The position numbers and the translations under genes were made by a program. Below, in pieces: positions 37,243 through 50,700 of a DNA stretch of 64,000 bases. The stretch is from Paraphaeosphaeria minitans (Eukaryota > Ascomycota > Dothideomycetes > Pleosporales > Didymosphaeriaceae), in NCBI GenBank assembly GCA_015832175.1, contig WJXW01000013.1, forward strand, positions 1-64,000. The letters run 5' to 3'. The notes below the pieces were generated by a model. That model saw nothing but the letters and a program-made list of their open reading frames with translations, had not been told where the DNA came from and did not search any database. The first letter of the stretch is position 1. Every line of letters starts with the position of its first letter.

Positions 37243-37843
37243 TGTTATAGGCTAGCCTTAGAGAGTGAACAGAACTATAAGTGCCAAAATGTAAAGGATA
37301 AATTCTAGGTATTAAGTCTCTATAGGGGGGTGTACTACTTATAAGAAGAGTTTTCCTTAGTAGGTCTACTTTTTTAGGGTAGTTCTTTTCCTTAAGATCC
37401 TTCTAAAGGCTAGGGCTATGCCCTAGCCTATTATATACTCTAGACCTTACTTAGTTTAAAACATCTTGTAGTTATAAAGTAAGCCTTAGAGATCTTAGGA
37501 GTATTATACTATAGTAAGGTAGTAGTGTAGAGGCGGCCCTAAAGTAGCCTTAGGGTAAAGGCCCTTATTAGGCAGTTTATTTATTTACCTTATTATTATA
37601 AAGTAATAGGATAGCGCTCCTACTCTTTCTAATAAAATTATTATATGTCTATTACCTTAGCAGTGCGTTACTATTATAGTCTCCTTATATCTATGTTACT
37701 CTACTTTCTTTCTTCCCTTCTCTACTCTCTTTTTTCTATACTAACTCTAACCTACGCTTATTCTAACTTCCTTAACTATTTATAATTACCTCTATTCTTA
37801 CCTCCTTCTAGCCCTAATTTAGTCTCCCTCTTATTCTTACGCT

Positions 37844-39200
37844 ATGCGCCCCTATGCTCTTATTAGCTCTTTAGCCCTCTTTTTTAGTGTTCTATTTACG
37901 GCTGTAGCTAATATTAATATTATTAATAATAGCCTCTAAAGTAGCGCCGCCTTAGTAGATATCTTTAGTCCTAGTAGTAATAGTAGTAATAACCCTCTAG
38001 ACCTAAACTAGCGCCTTACTAAGCCTAGCTATACGTATACTAAGGAGGAGATTAATAACGCTAAGGTAGAAGAGATTCTCTAGAGCCTTAATGCGCCTAA
38101 GTAGTAGCCTAATAGTAGTAATTATCCTTACCCCTTTATAACCTCTAAAAGGCGTGTACTAGCTAATTACCCTAACTCTATTACCCCTACTTATACTCTA
38201 AAGCAGTTCTACGTTACTAAAATTATAGTCCTTTAAGAAGATAGTTTAGATAAAGAGCTAGCTAACCCTAATATAGGCCTTATATATATTAAATATATTA
38301 GGCGCCTAAGGTAGCTTAGGCGCGTAGAGTAAGTCTATAGTTTTATATTCTAGACTATTATTAATATTTATATAGCTGTTAACTATTCTAAAGCTATTCT
38401 TATAGCGCCTACTAATACACTAAGGCTACCTACTAGTATAATTCTATCCCCTTTACTAATAACTTAGGCCTAAAGCGGGCTCTACGCCTTTAGATTAAAT
38501 ATATAAAGTAAGGCTAGGTTAATAGTAATTTATATATCTATAATTCTAGAATATATAGCACTAACCCCTAGAAGCCTATAACTAGAACGCTGCGTACATT
38601 TATAGCAAAGTTCTACTACTTAGCCTAGTAGTATAAGTAGTACCTAAACTTGGCGCTTAAGAACTCTAGCCTAATCTAGAAACTAGACTTCCTTACTATA
38701 CCCCTACCTTAGCGTAGTAATAGAATAGTAGTCGCCCCCTCTAGTTTAGATATAGCCCTAGGGGCACCTTTGCTCTAGATAACTCTAGCCTAGCGTAGTA
38801 GTAACTATAATTAGAATCTAGTAGCGTTAGCTAATAATATAGCGGGGTAGATAAATAATATAGAAAATTATATCTAGCGATTTAAGGAGAGTATAGGCTA
38901 GCGCCTAAATAAAATAATCTAGACCTAAGCGTAGACTACTAACCTACTTACTACTATTATAGAGCGATTTAGAATAGCTCCTAGCTAATGCCGCCTTACT
39001 CTTTTAGTAGCCCTAGCCTAACAGCGTATACCTTTTAACCTATATTAAGAGCCTTATAGAGTAACTCTACCTAAGCCTTTATTTAGGGCTAGCTTAGTGC
39101 ACCTTTCTAAGTGCTGCTGCCACTAGTGTAAAGAGTAATATAGTTATTATAGCCCCCTTTTATTCCCACCTAGTGTTACTTTAGTGACGTTTTAGTTATA
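37844..39200 (+). pseudogene. Antisense reading frame downstream of Gyp-1 integrase
   Basis: A plus-strand frame from ATG 37844 is interrupted only by TAA/TAG at positions compatible with former Gln/Trp codons. It includes a plausible hydrophilic stretch (YTKEEINNAKVEEIL) and, near 39100, a cluster of cysteines (KCCCH..CKE). It sits between integrase and the 3' LTR and is antisense to pol. RIPed DNA yields such frames easily, so a real gene is unproven. Function unknown. Confidence 0.3.
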
Positions 39201-39799
39201 GTAACCTTAGAGCTAATAGCCTTTAGTTGTTTTTAGATAAATAGCGCCTCTACTAGGTTAGTAGAGAAATAAATTCTTAAATACCTATTATAGCTTTCTT
39301 TATAATGTTTATGTATTCTTCTTTATAGCCTAGATAGGACTATTATTATGCCTATAGTCCCCCTAGGTAGCCTTAAAGTAGTCTAGAGCTATAGTGTCTA
39401 TAATATTTTTAACTAGCACCTAAGTTAGTAATACCTATTTAGTCTGTTTTACTAGCGCCTATTATTATTTTCTTTAGGTGTTCTTAATACGTAAGACCTT
39501 TTCTACTTCCTATTTATATAGGTCTAGGTCCGCTTCTTCTAGCTCTAGGGCTAGGCCTAGCTAGGCGTTAGCCTAGATCTAACTAGGTAGGGGATTATCC
39601 GCTGCTTACTTAAGAAGGTTAATATAGATAGTCTTATAGAGATTGCTAGGTAGGTCTAGTATTACTATAAGTAGGGATAGTATAGCTATTATAGTATATT
39701 TAACCTTAAGCTAGGTAAGTTTCTTTTTTAGTTAGTTAGTTTTTATATTATATAGTAAGAACTATATCTTATTTTTAACTTAGAATTGCTCTATAGGGT

Positions 39800-41932
39800 A
39801 GTAGGTGTAGTTTATAGCCTCTATAGTGCGCTACTATCTATAGGTAATAGTAATTTAGGCTAAAGCTATCCTCTCTTAAAGTAGTCTAGAAAGTGTTTTA
39901 CCCTTCTAGTGGGGGTGTAAGTAGACTCTACTAGTAAGAGGATTCTCTTAAGGAGATTAATATAATATCTATTTAGTAGAAAATTTAGGCTTAGGCCTAT
40001 AGTAGTAGATACTCTATTATTTAATATAAGCTAATAGGCTAGGAGGTAGTCTAGCTAGTCTATCTATTTAAAGTTAACTATAATATAGAGGACTAAAAGT
40101 ATCTCTTAGTTTACCCTCTCTATACTGCTGTTAGTCTAGGGGTAGTATACTATAGAGAGGAGTTATTTTATTCTAGTTAATTTATATAGCGTAGTCTAGA
40201 ACTTCTCTAGCTAGTCTAAGCCTCTATCTATAATTAGTAAGGTAGAAAAGCTATAGAACTATTACTATATATTATAGAAGTAGGCTGTATAGTGCTCTAC
40301 TATTATAGAAGTTATAGCTTCTAGTTATATATACTTTAACAGCTTATTAGTAAATATAAGCAGGTATCGCGGTGCTGCTGTAGAGGCCTAGGGGAGGTTT
40401 ACTATAATATCTATTTAGAGTTACGTCTAGTACTAGTTTGTAATTAGAAGTAGCTATAAGAGACCTTACTACTTCTACTAGTCTATATATACTTCTACGT
40501 AGTAGTAATTACGTATAAATTAAGTAACGTCTTTAGATATATTATTCTAGTAGTAGTCCTAGTAAATAATCTTAAATATAGAGTTCTTCCTAGAATAGCC
40601 TATAACTAAAGACTTATATGTATACTATATAATAGCGGTAGTAAGAGGTTCTTAAGCTAGGACCTAAAGGACTTCTCGCTATAAGAGGGATCTATATACA
40701 CTAATTATATAGTTTCTAATTTATTAGGAGGTAGTAGCTATTATAGGGAATATATAATTATTATAGTGCACTACCTTAAGCCTAATATAGTAGGGGGAGA
40801 ACTGTACTATAGCTACGTCCTAGAGTGCCTATAAATGCGTGTTAGTAAAGATCTAAGCTTTTACTAGGGCTATTAAAGATTATATCTACACAAGGGCGGC
40901 CTAGATAGTTCTAAGTACTATTAGTAGGGTGTTTATTTTTATTTACTAGGCTATATTCTACTTATACTAACTTAGTGCGTCTAGTCTAGCTATCTAGAAT
41001 CTAGGCTAGTAGTAAAGGTGGAAGTAAAAAATAGAGAGTAACTCTAACTACTAGTGCTAGTACTTACTTAATTTTTAGATTTTTGTAAAGTATTTAAGGT
41101 TCTTATAGTCTATTAGAATCTTAAAAGGGCGCACTACTCTTATTAGTTCTAGTCTCTATACTTATAGGGCCTATATAATTGTAAGTAGCTCTTTATTATA
41201 AATAGTGTAGTTCTACTAGGCTAGTGTTAGGGCTATAGAGTAATAGGCTATAAGGTGCTAGATCCCCTTAATACGTTAGAAGAGGCAGGCCTTAGTAGCG
41301 CCGCCTAAGTAGTCTGCCTCTACTAGTGTGTCGCGCTCTAGGTCCTAGAGCGCTAGAATAGGGCCTTATATAAATATGTCTTTTAGGGCCTAGAAGGCCT
41401 CTTATTCCTTAGGGCCCTATTAAAACAAAACCCCTTTCTTAGTAAAGGTATATAGGGGTGCAGCCTACTTAGAGAATTAGGGGAGAAAGTTATAATAGAA
41501 GTTAGTAAAACTAATAAAGTAGTAGACTATACGCACTATAAAGGGGGCGTTCTATTAATTAATTACTTATATCTGTACTAAATTAGGGCGAATAGCCTTA
41601 CCTACTATAATAAAATACTCTAGGTACCTAACCTTTATTGTTACAAATTTGCATTTCTATAGGTCTATATATAGTCTAGCTTCCTATAGGAGTCCTAGCA
41701 CTTATTATATATAGTTCTAGTGTTAGCGTAGGGGCCTTATTATATAGATAAGAATATTATCTAGGTAAGCTATATATATATTGCCTAGGGTATCCTTTAG
41801 AGCGCTATTAATATAGCGCTAGAATATAGTAGGTGCCCTAGTTAGTCTAAATAGGACTATTAACTATTTAAAGAGGCCAAACTAGGTATAGAATATAGTG
41901 CAGTGTTCTTCCCCCTTTATAACTTATAGCTT
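39800..41932 (-). pseudogene. Gyp-1 pol remnant: RT C-terminal part, RNase H, integrase
   Basis: On the minus strand, the RT palm reads IAYLDNILIY near 41750, so the YxDD box has become YLDN. An RNase H-like stretch follows (YTIYNKELL, ~41200). The integrase then has DIIVNLPQ, IIDRGLDQ, YYPQTNSSIERVNQ and LNNRVSTTIG in the order typical of gypsy integrases (~40460-39850). Stops are TAA/TAG at former Gln/Trp codons. The RT N-terminal part lies beyond the Gyp-2 insertion. Confidence 0.85.
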
Positions 41933-42379
41933 TGTTAAATCCAAGAGGGTAGCTAGTCCTAAAGGGTTAAGGTTGGTTCTTAGGCAGGAGTACTTACAGA
42001 AGGTAAAAGGTCTTATTAATACAATAGTATCTTACAAAGTGTAATAAGTTAACAATTTAGTCTACTAGAATCCAAATAATAGATTAATAAACAGATTAAA
42101 TACAAGTATAGAGGTCTATCCTTATGTTCCTATATAATAGGGCTGCTCTATTACTTAGTGTTACTAAGCAACTAAGCACATTACATAACCTACTCTACTA
42201 CTTAGTGCCACTAAGTAACTAAGCACATTACGTAACCTAATCTAAGTTACTTAGTGTCTCTTTGTTACATTTGTAACCCTATTACTATTCTATTACACCT
42301 TTATAAGAGCCTAAGTCCTATATTATTATCTAGTATATAATATCATCCCCTCCCTTTCTATTCTTTGTCCTGAAGAATT

Positions 42380-42940
42380 ATGCCTACTAACTATAATTCT
42401 ACAAAGCGTTATTACAACCTTATCTTTACTATTAAAAACTACAGAGTAGTTATAGTGTTAAAGTGCTCCTTTTATAAGTTACACTTCTACGTTTATAAAG
42501 TCTACGTTAGCTTAAGGAAGTGTAGTAAGTGTTAGAAATAAGGCTTAAAGTGTAATATAGCTATTACTAGGAATAAGTTCTCGCGGTTAATTACTAAGAA
42601 GAAGAAGTTAGAGGCGTAAATATTAAAGGCGTAAAAGAAATAAGATATAGCGTTTAAGGCCCTACGCATAGCGCGCGCAAAAGAGAATTAGTTAGTAAAA
42701 TAGTTAGCGCAGAATAAGAAGTGTACTAGCGAGGTTATTATAGTAGAGAGTGCTACTCTAGTAGAGCTAGAGTTAGAGGAGGATCTAGCTTATCCCACTT
42801 AGCCCGCTAGTCTAGCTAAACTTAGCACGTCTATATAGTTAGTAATAGACAACCTGCCTCCTAAGTTCTAGAATAATTCTTTAGTATTACCGTCTTAGGT
42901 AAGTCTATTAATAGAATTCTTTAATCTTTTATTAACAGTT
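42380..42940 (+). pseudogene. Antisense zinc-cluster/coiled-coil-like ORF in Gyp-2
   Basis: Plus-strand frame from ATG 42380, antisense to pol and next to the 3' LTR. Reading TAA/TAG as former CAA/CAG gives a Cys motif C48-x2-C51-x6-C58 (KCSKC...GLKC). A long Lys/Glu/Ala/Gln-rich helical stretch follows (LITKKKKLEA, ALRIARAKEN), then an acidic segment (ELELEEDL). From memory this arrangement resembles a family of fungal hypothetical proteins found near transposons; that link is not tested here. Fewer stops occur in this frame than in the surrounding pol. Confidence 0.5.
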
Positions 42941-42999
42941 TCCTAGGTAGTTTCCTAGTTCCTAAGTATTTTCGCTGTGTAGGTATCCTTTCTATTTAA

Positions 43000-45900
43000 T
43001 AAGGTACATGTTACTATACTAATTATATTCTAGAATTCTTTTAACCTTAAATTTATTTTCTTCCTTAGTTCTGTGGTAGAAGGTGGTTCCAACTAGTGTA
43101 TTAGGGTCTACTAGTTCTAGTAGTAATACGTGGAATACTAGGTGTATCTTTGCATCTAGCGGTAGTTCCAACTTATAGTTCACTAGTAATATTTGCTTAG
43201 AAATGTAAAATAGTTTAACCTTAATATAATCTAGTTTCTTATGTTTTTTCTTCTAAGTTTAAAGGTTCTTTATAAGCAGATATACTTTACCCCCCTTCTT
43301 TAGCTAAGGTGCTATTTTTCGTTTTCTATTTTAATATAAAATTAATTGCTACTAAGCTTTCTTAAGATTCTTTTAGAGTTGTTAGTGTATTTTTTTCATA
43401 TTTTCTACTATATCTATAGCTTCTTTTGCTTTAATTATCGTAAGAAATTGTTAATTAAAGAGATGTGGGTGTCTTCTATACTTTGCATAGAATAGTGTAT
43501 GTCCTAATACTGCTAATATTTTATTATTATAGGCTAACTATCCTATAGGTAGTAATAAAACCTAGTTATTCTTCTAACTGTTACAGTAGATGCGTAGGTA
43601 CGTTTCTATAGTTTAGTTTATACGTTCTATCTGTCTGTCCATTTATAAATAGTAAGCCGTTAATAGCTTTTATTTTATTCTAAGCAGTGCTATAAGCGTT
43701 ATCTAATAATTTAACGTAAAGAGCTTATCTCTGTCGCTAATAATTATTTTTAGGATTCTGTAGTATCTAATTAGTTAGTCTAGGATAAGAAAAGTAAGTT
43801 CCTTTACTATTATTCTTTTAAGACACAGAATGAGCTTAACATACTTAGTTAGTTAGTAAACTACCATAAGTATACTGTCGTATTTAATTCCTATTATTAG
43901 ATCCTTAGAGTTTAGAATTCCTATAATAAAATCTATAGTAATGTCTTCCTATAGTGCTGTTAGTATTCTAATTACTTATATCTCTCTATATTTAAAATAT
44001 GTGCTGTGTTTATTTCTCTAGTATTCTACATATTTGTAGATGTAAGTTATTATAGCTTCCTTAATTCCTTTAAAGGTGTAATTCCTTTAGATAAGTTTTA
44101 TTATTTTTGTGATACCTAGGTGTCCGTACATAGGGTCGTTGTGGTATTATTAGATAATCTTAGTCTGTAGATATTCTAGAACTTCTTGGTTAATTACTAA
44201 AAGTTAATTTAGTTCTGCTATTAGCTCTAGAGATCTATCTTTAGCTTTACAAAGGATTACAGAGAAGGTTTTTACTTTTTCTCTTACTAGATTACTTTAT
44301 TAGCTAAGAGTGTCTGCTCTGCCATTTTCTTTTCCAGCTACATAGATAATTTTAAACTTATACTGCCTAGTAGTCTGCGACTATTTTTATTATTATAGCG
44401 TAAGTTCTTTTATTATCGTGAACCTTAGAAAGTTCTTATAATCTATATAGATTTCTAGCGTTAAGTAACTAAGCGTATAAATCCTCTAGTGCTGTAAGGC
44501 TTTAATAATAGCGTAGAGTTCCTTATTATATACATTGTATTATGTTTTAGCGTTATTAAATTTGCATAAGTAATAGGTAATTAGGTGCCATTTACTATTA
44601 CGTTCTTATTTAGCGTAAGCGCCTAGCGTAAGATCGCTAGCGTCTGTTTTAAAGCGTAGTGGTTTATCGCTTCTAAAATAAACAAGGATAGGTTCTATAA
44701 TATATACTATCTTAAGGAGTTAGAATAACATTCTGCACTTATCTATCTATTTAAAGGGTACGTCCTTCTTTATAAGATTTATTAAAGGTATTGTAATCTT
44801 TGTATAATCTTAGATGAATTATTAATTAAATCTATAGAATTCTAAAAATTCTTAGATATTCTTAGCTGTCTTTAGTATTAGCCAGTTCTTAATATATTTA
44901 ACTTTACTTAGTGCCATCTTAATTTCTTCTATAGTAATAATGTGTCCTAGGAATTTAAGTTATTTAACATTAAACTTATATTTCTTAAGTTTAATATAAA
45001 GATATGCTTTGTCTAGTGCTTCTAGTACTATCTGTACATGCTTAGTGTGGTCCAATTCGTTTTTAGAAAAGACAAGGATATTATCTATATACGCAATAAC
45101 AAATATGTCCAGATGTTTATAGAGTACGTTGTTAATAAGCGCTATAAAAGCTACTAGTACGTTTGTAAGTCTAAAAGGCATAACCTTATATTTAAATAGT
45201 CTATAGCGTAATTAAAACACTATTTTCTATTCTTCACCTTTCTTAATTCATATAAGGTGCTAACTATCTCTTAGGTCTATTATTGTAAATATCTTGGCTT
45301 AAGATAGTTAATCTCGTAGCTCTGTAATATTTAGTAGTAGATATTAGTTCTTTATTATTATATTATTAAGTTGTTAGTAGTTAACGTATAGTCTATCTAA
45401 TCTATCCTTTTTCTTAATAAATATAAAAGGGCTTACTACTAGTAACTTTAATAGTTATATGTATCCTTTTTTAAAGTTTGTCTTAATAAAATCACGTTCT
45501 TTAAGGAATTCTTCTCCTATCTTACTGTATAGTAGTCTAAAGGGTGGTATCTTCCCTTCTTCTAGGTCTATTATAAGATCCTAGGGTTAATATTCTAGTA
45601 GGTTTGCTTTTCCTTCCTTTTCTGTAAATATATATATCTATTTCCTATACTCTCTTAGTAAGGTAAGGGGTGTACTATTGTCCTCCTTCTTGCGCTTCTT
45701 AACCTAGTGGTTCCTACTAGCGTCTAGTAAAGTATACTTCTGTTTTTTAACTGTCTATCGTAGTATTATGTTATTAATAACTCCCTTATCTACTATTATT
45801 TTTAGTTAATGCGTAGGCTTTGCTTATAATATATAATTATAGCGTTTAAACAATATTTTCTTTATACCCTAGTTAATTTATAGGTTGTGTATTATTAACT

Positions 45901-47950
45901 AAAGTAATTCTAAAACTAACTTATACTTAGATCCTAATAAGATATCTAAGGTAAGTTCCTCTCTATATCCTTAGACTATTATTATGGTAGTAACCTCCTA
46001 GTATATCTAAGGTGTCTTAGGCATTAGGGATCTATTTATAATATAGATAATATAGGGTACTTCTTTCTCTAATATTATAAGTCCTGCTTATCTTACTATT
46101 TAATAAGATATAAAGTTCCTTTCTACTCCTAAGTTTATAAGAGCTTAATCCTATATTCCTTTAAGCTATACTAGTAGCTTAACTAATGCTATGCTTACTA
46201 TAGTATTTAATTTAATAAAGGCGTTTTCTCGTCTAAGTTTAGGCCTAAAAAAGATATCTGTTTATATAGGTTATAGTTAAGTTCTAGTGCCTAGTATACG
46301 TTTCTAAGCATCTGCTTCTATTGTTATTCTTAAGTACGTAGCTTATATAGATTGTCTTTTTTTTCTTCCTGTAAAGATGTTCTTCTGTTTTTCCTCCTAC
46401 AGTCTTTACTATTCCTATATACTAGTTAAATTAGTAGCTCTATTATTACTTCTTATATAGGGCAGTTTACAAAGCTATCTAAATATTTAGCTATATAGTA
46501 GTATTTATAGTCTTAGTTTAGACACGTGTACTAGTATAGTTATATACAGTCTCTATTAATAAGCATATTAGAGTATTTGTTACCTTTTAGCGTAAGGTAA
46601 GGAAAGTATTTTACTTATTATTTATCCTAGAGGTGTTTGTTACAAGCTGTAATAGGATAGTCTATCTATATCTATCTATAGCGTAGTTTCCTTCTAGATT
46701 ATTTCTTATTCTCTTTTTTTTCTGCCTTATATTATGCGTATATTAGTTCTTCGCAATGCGTCCACATACAGAATTAGTGTGTAGGATTTTAGTGGTCTAG
46801 ATAGTACTTTAGTACGTAGTCTAACTTCTTATTTTTATAGGGTTGTGTTCCTTTTAGTGCCTAGTAGGGTTCTATGTAGTCCTAAACATTTAGTTTATAC
46901 TTAGGTAATATAGGGTTGTCTTCTTCCTGCCTACTTTATAAGTAAGGAGTAGGAAATCTTAGTATCTCTTCTACGTCTTCTATGTTATAGTATATGTTAG
47001 AGTTATCTTCTAGATCTTTATATAGTTGTGAGTTAGGTAAATCTAATCGCTTACTTTACTCTAGTGTAATATATTAGTAACTAAATAGCGTTATAATAAC
47101 TTCCTATTCCTTAGTAGGTTCTTAGTCCTTAATAGTTAGTACATTTAACTTAGTTTAATAGGCTTTATTCTTTAATCTATAGTTCCTAGCTATATAGCCT
47201 AGTTTACTATATATAAAGCATTTACAGGTCTTAGTTATTAGTTATTAACTTCTATTAGAGACGCGTTTGTTAGGCTACTTAGGGCCTATCTTTCCTCCTT
47301 TTCCTTTACCTATATAGTTAAACTAGACATTTTTTATTAGTTCGTATCTCTAGTAGTTCCTTAGCTATTACTTTTAGACAATTCTAACAGGGTTCTTATA
47401 AACTACTTTTACTAGTTGTCTAAAGCTTATTACTTTAGGGTTTTAATAGAGCTCCTGTTATAGTAAAAACTACTCTCTATTAATCCTAATAGTTTCTTTA
47501 TATAGTTCTTTAAAGTTAGTAATTTGTACACTACTACGCAAGAGTTCTTTACGTAGTTTCTATTTAAGTCCTTATTTGTATATATCCTAAAGAGATTTAT
47601 TATCCTAGTTAAATTACATAGTGTATCTATAAAACTTGGCTATATACTTAGCTACTAATTATTCCTAAATTATAGTCTAAATCTTTACTTTTGTAATAGA
47701 GTTCTTGTTAGTAATCCTAAACAGTTATTTAAGGCATTCTTAAAGTTATTATAATCCTTAATAATATTAACTATATTAGTATAGTTGTCTGCGTAGTTAT
47801 TATTGTTGTTGTTGTGGTCTATTCCTAGGTACTTTTTAAGGTAAGAATAGATCTATAATCCTACATCTCCTTATATGTATATTGCTGCGAAGATAACCTT
47901 CTTTTTGTCTTTAAAGGGTTTGTTTAAGTTAAAGAAGTAGAGGTCTAACT
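43000..47950 (-). pseudogene. Gyp-2 gag-pol remnant
   Basis: Minus-strand order fits gag-protease-RT-RNase H-integrase. A degraded zinc knuckle at ~47190-47235 (CKCF..SKLGYIARN) has Cys and His positions changed to Tyr. An open RT fragment at 44960-45181 contains MPFRLTNV, AYIDNILVFSKN and HTKHV, the gypsy RT palm with YxDD changed to YIDN. Integrase should occupy ~43300-44400 by position, but its residues are too degraded to list. Numerous TAA/TAG stops. Confidence 0.8.
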
Positions 47951-48513
47951 AGAGAATCTAGATGTTACTTTAAAATTGTTTGCTAAAGTAGAGATTAGGT
48001 TTATATGCCTTACTACTATCCTTTATAAGAGTAATCTTAGCAGCACCTAAAGCCGTAGAAGAGGTAAGAGTTTGTAAAGTACTTATGTTAAGGGTATTTA
48101 AGATGTTAAATCTAAGAGGGTAGCTAGTCCTAAAGGGTTAAGGTTAGTTCTTAGGCAGGAGTACTTATAGAAGGTGGAAAGTCTTATTAATACAATAGTA
48201 TTTTACAAAGTATAACAAGTTAATAATTTAGTCTACTAGAATCTAAACAATAGATTAATAAATAGATTAAACATAAGTATAGAGGTCCATTCTTATATTC
48301 CTATATAATAGGGCTACTCTATTACTTAGTGTTACTAAGCAACTAAGCACATTACGTAACCTACTCTACTACTTAGTGCCACTAAGTAACCAAGCACATT
48401 ACGTAACCTAATCTAAGTTGCTTAGCGTCTCTTTATTACATTTATAACCCTATTGCCGTTCCATTACACCTTTATAAGCGCCCGAGTCCCACATTGTTAT
48501 CTGGTACGTAATA

Positions 48514-50700
48514 AGCTTATAGAAGGCAGCGCAGATATCTACCTTTATAAACTAAGTAGCCTAGGAGAAGGTGCGCAGTATCTCTTTAATAAGTAGGAAA
48601 AAGTATTAATCTAGCTTAGAGATTGTATTAATCTCTTAATAGTTAATATATAGGCGCTATTTCCCACTAGGCTTTAGGGCTAAAAGGACTAGAGCACCTA
48701 CTAAAAAAGGGCTAGCTTATATTTAGCCTTTATTTATAAGTTCTATAAGTTAGCGCTAGAGTTTTGCTAGCTAATCTCTAGATATACTATATAGTAGGCC
48801 TTAGAGTAGTTTTAGGAGGAAGCTGCTTAGGGTCTACTTTAGGTAGATATAGTAGTTTAACGTGCCCTAGTACAGTAAAAGGCTAGACGCCTTAGTCTTA
48901 TTAAAAATAGTAGTATACTCTACTAGTTCTAGAGGGAGAGTCCTGCTATCTTTAGTAAGGCCTAGCCCTACTATGTTATAGGGGGGTAGAGGTCCTACTG
49001 TGCGAGGAAGCGTTATTATAAGTATCTAGGTAATATCCTAGAGTAAAGTTAGGAATACCCTTTTCTAGTCTTTATTTAGAGTATTAAAAGGTGTTACGTT
49101 ATTCTTCTTATCTACTAGTATAGCAAAGAGGCCTTACCTCTCTACTACTTAAGTATTAAGAGTAATAAAACTACTAGCTGCGCTAATTATAATTTTGCTA
49201 CTATACATATCTACTACTACTTTAGACTTAGCTAGCTAGAGGGCCCCTAGAATTATATTCTAGTAGAGGTTAGGGATTATATAAGCATAAAGGGTCTATT
49301 ACTACCTAGATATATTATAAGGCACTACTACTATCTCTATAATAAAGGTCTATAGTAATAACCTAGCAGCCTATTCTAGCTCCTAGGCTACAATTATAAT
49401 ACGCTATAGTAAGAGCAAATCTACTAGTCTAGGGCTAATTACTACAAAGTATTTACACCTTATATTAATTAGGGCCTTTATATACTATATACTATTAAGG
49501 AAGATATAAAAAGTAAGAGTAGGCCTATTTATACTTACTCTAGCCTTAGCCACTCTAACTATTACAGCTTACCCTAATTATATCTCTATTAATACTATCG
49601 CGCTTAGCCCCTACGTTAGCGCTAGACTAGGGGCTATTCTTTTCTTAACTAGATACTTATCTTATTATACTAAGGTTAGGTTATAATTACCTAGGGTAAA
49701 ATTATATTAAAGTAGGCTCTAGCTATATAGTTAGGCTTACTATAGCGAGTGCACACACCTACGTCCTAGTGTTACTAGAAGATATATTTAAGTATCTAGT
49801 TTAGGTGCTACTTGCCTGCCTCCCTACTAGCTTAGGGCTAGGTTAAAGTTAAAGCTACTATAGGAGTTATATAGACGTTACTATTACTATCCTTAAGAGG
49901 GGGCTAGCTACCTTTATAAGAGGTAGCTTAAGTAGTAAGCTTATCTTCTAGGGCCTCTATTTTAAGGTCTACTATAATCTATAAAAACTTAGCAATAGCC
50001 GCGTTATAGTCCCCTTTAGAAATGTCGCAGTTAAAAGTAACTATATAGATATTACGCTAGATTACGCAGCGTAACTTACGTAGTTTTTTAGCGTTACTTT
50101 ACTAGCCGCCGCCTACCTCTACTAAGGTCTATTTAAAGTAGATATAAAAGCTAAAGAAACTCTCCCTAAGGCCCTACCTAATTATATTAAAGTGTGCTTT
50201 AGCCTTTTACTAGGTGTGTTTATTAGCGTATATAAAGGTAAGGTACTATATAAATGTCTATAGGTTAAACTAGCTATCCACCCCCCTAGTTTAGTAGAAG
50301 GCTACCACTATGTCCTAAGAACTATTGTCTAGGCAGTCCTATATTAGCGCCTATTCCTCTTAGGGGGAGCTAATAAACTGCTTATTAGCCTAAAGCTTAT
50401 AATTTATTATAACCTTCTAGGCCTTAAACTATGTTTTTAAGCCCCTAAACTTAGTTAGGCTTAGGAGCGGTTTATACTATAAGATTAGCTAGTCTATACT
50501 AGTAAATAGGGATCCGCCCCTTATAGTAAAAGTAAATAGGCCTAAAGTAGTGCTAGCGTAGGCCTATTAGCGTATAAAGAGCTCGCGCAGCTCTTTATTC
50601 TAAAGTTATAGTATTTATATAGTAGAGTAGTCTTTGTCTCTAGTAGTAATTAAGTTCTATAGTTGTTCTACTAACTTAGTAATATTAGAGGTATCTATTA
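48514..50700 (-). pseudogene. Gyp-1 pol/gag remnant: RT N-terminal part and upstream
   Basis: Minus-strand sequence near 48519-48700 encodes the start of the RT palm (KVDICAAFY, matching the FTKLDL..AY motif of gypsy RT). It continues, after removing Gyp-2, into the part ending at 41932. Upstream (49000-50700) should hold protease and gag by position, but I cannot name residues with confidence. RIP stops are dense. Confidence 0.65.

Larger units (their letters stand above)
41933..48513 (-). mobile_element. Gyp-2, complete Ty3/gypsy element nested in Gyp-1
   Basis: The LTRs are 41933-42342 and 48104-48513, both 410 bp. The 5-bp target-site duplication AGCTT lies at 41928-41932 and 48514-48518. 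On the minus strand the polypurine tract AGAAAGGGAGGGGATGA lies directly before the 3' LTR. LTR ends read TGTTAAAT and GTAATA on the plus strand; the latter is CA turned to TA by RIP. Each LTR holds a 47-bp tandem duplication (42146-42239 in the left copy). The gag zinc knuckle and RT can be recognised in the interior. Confidence 0.95.
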
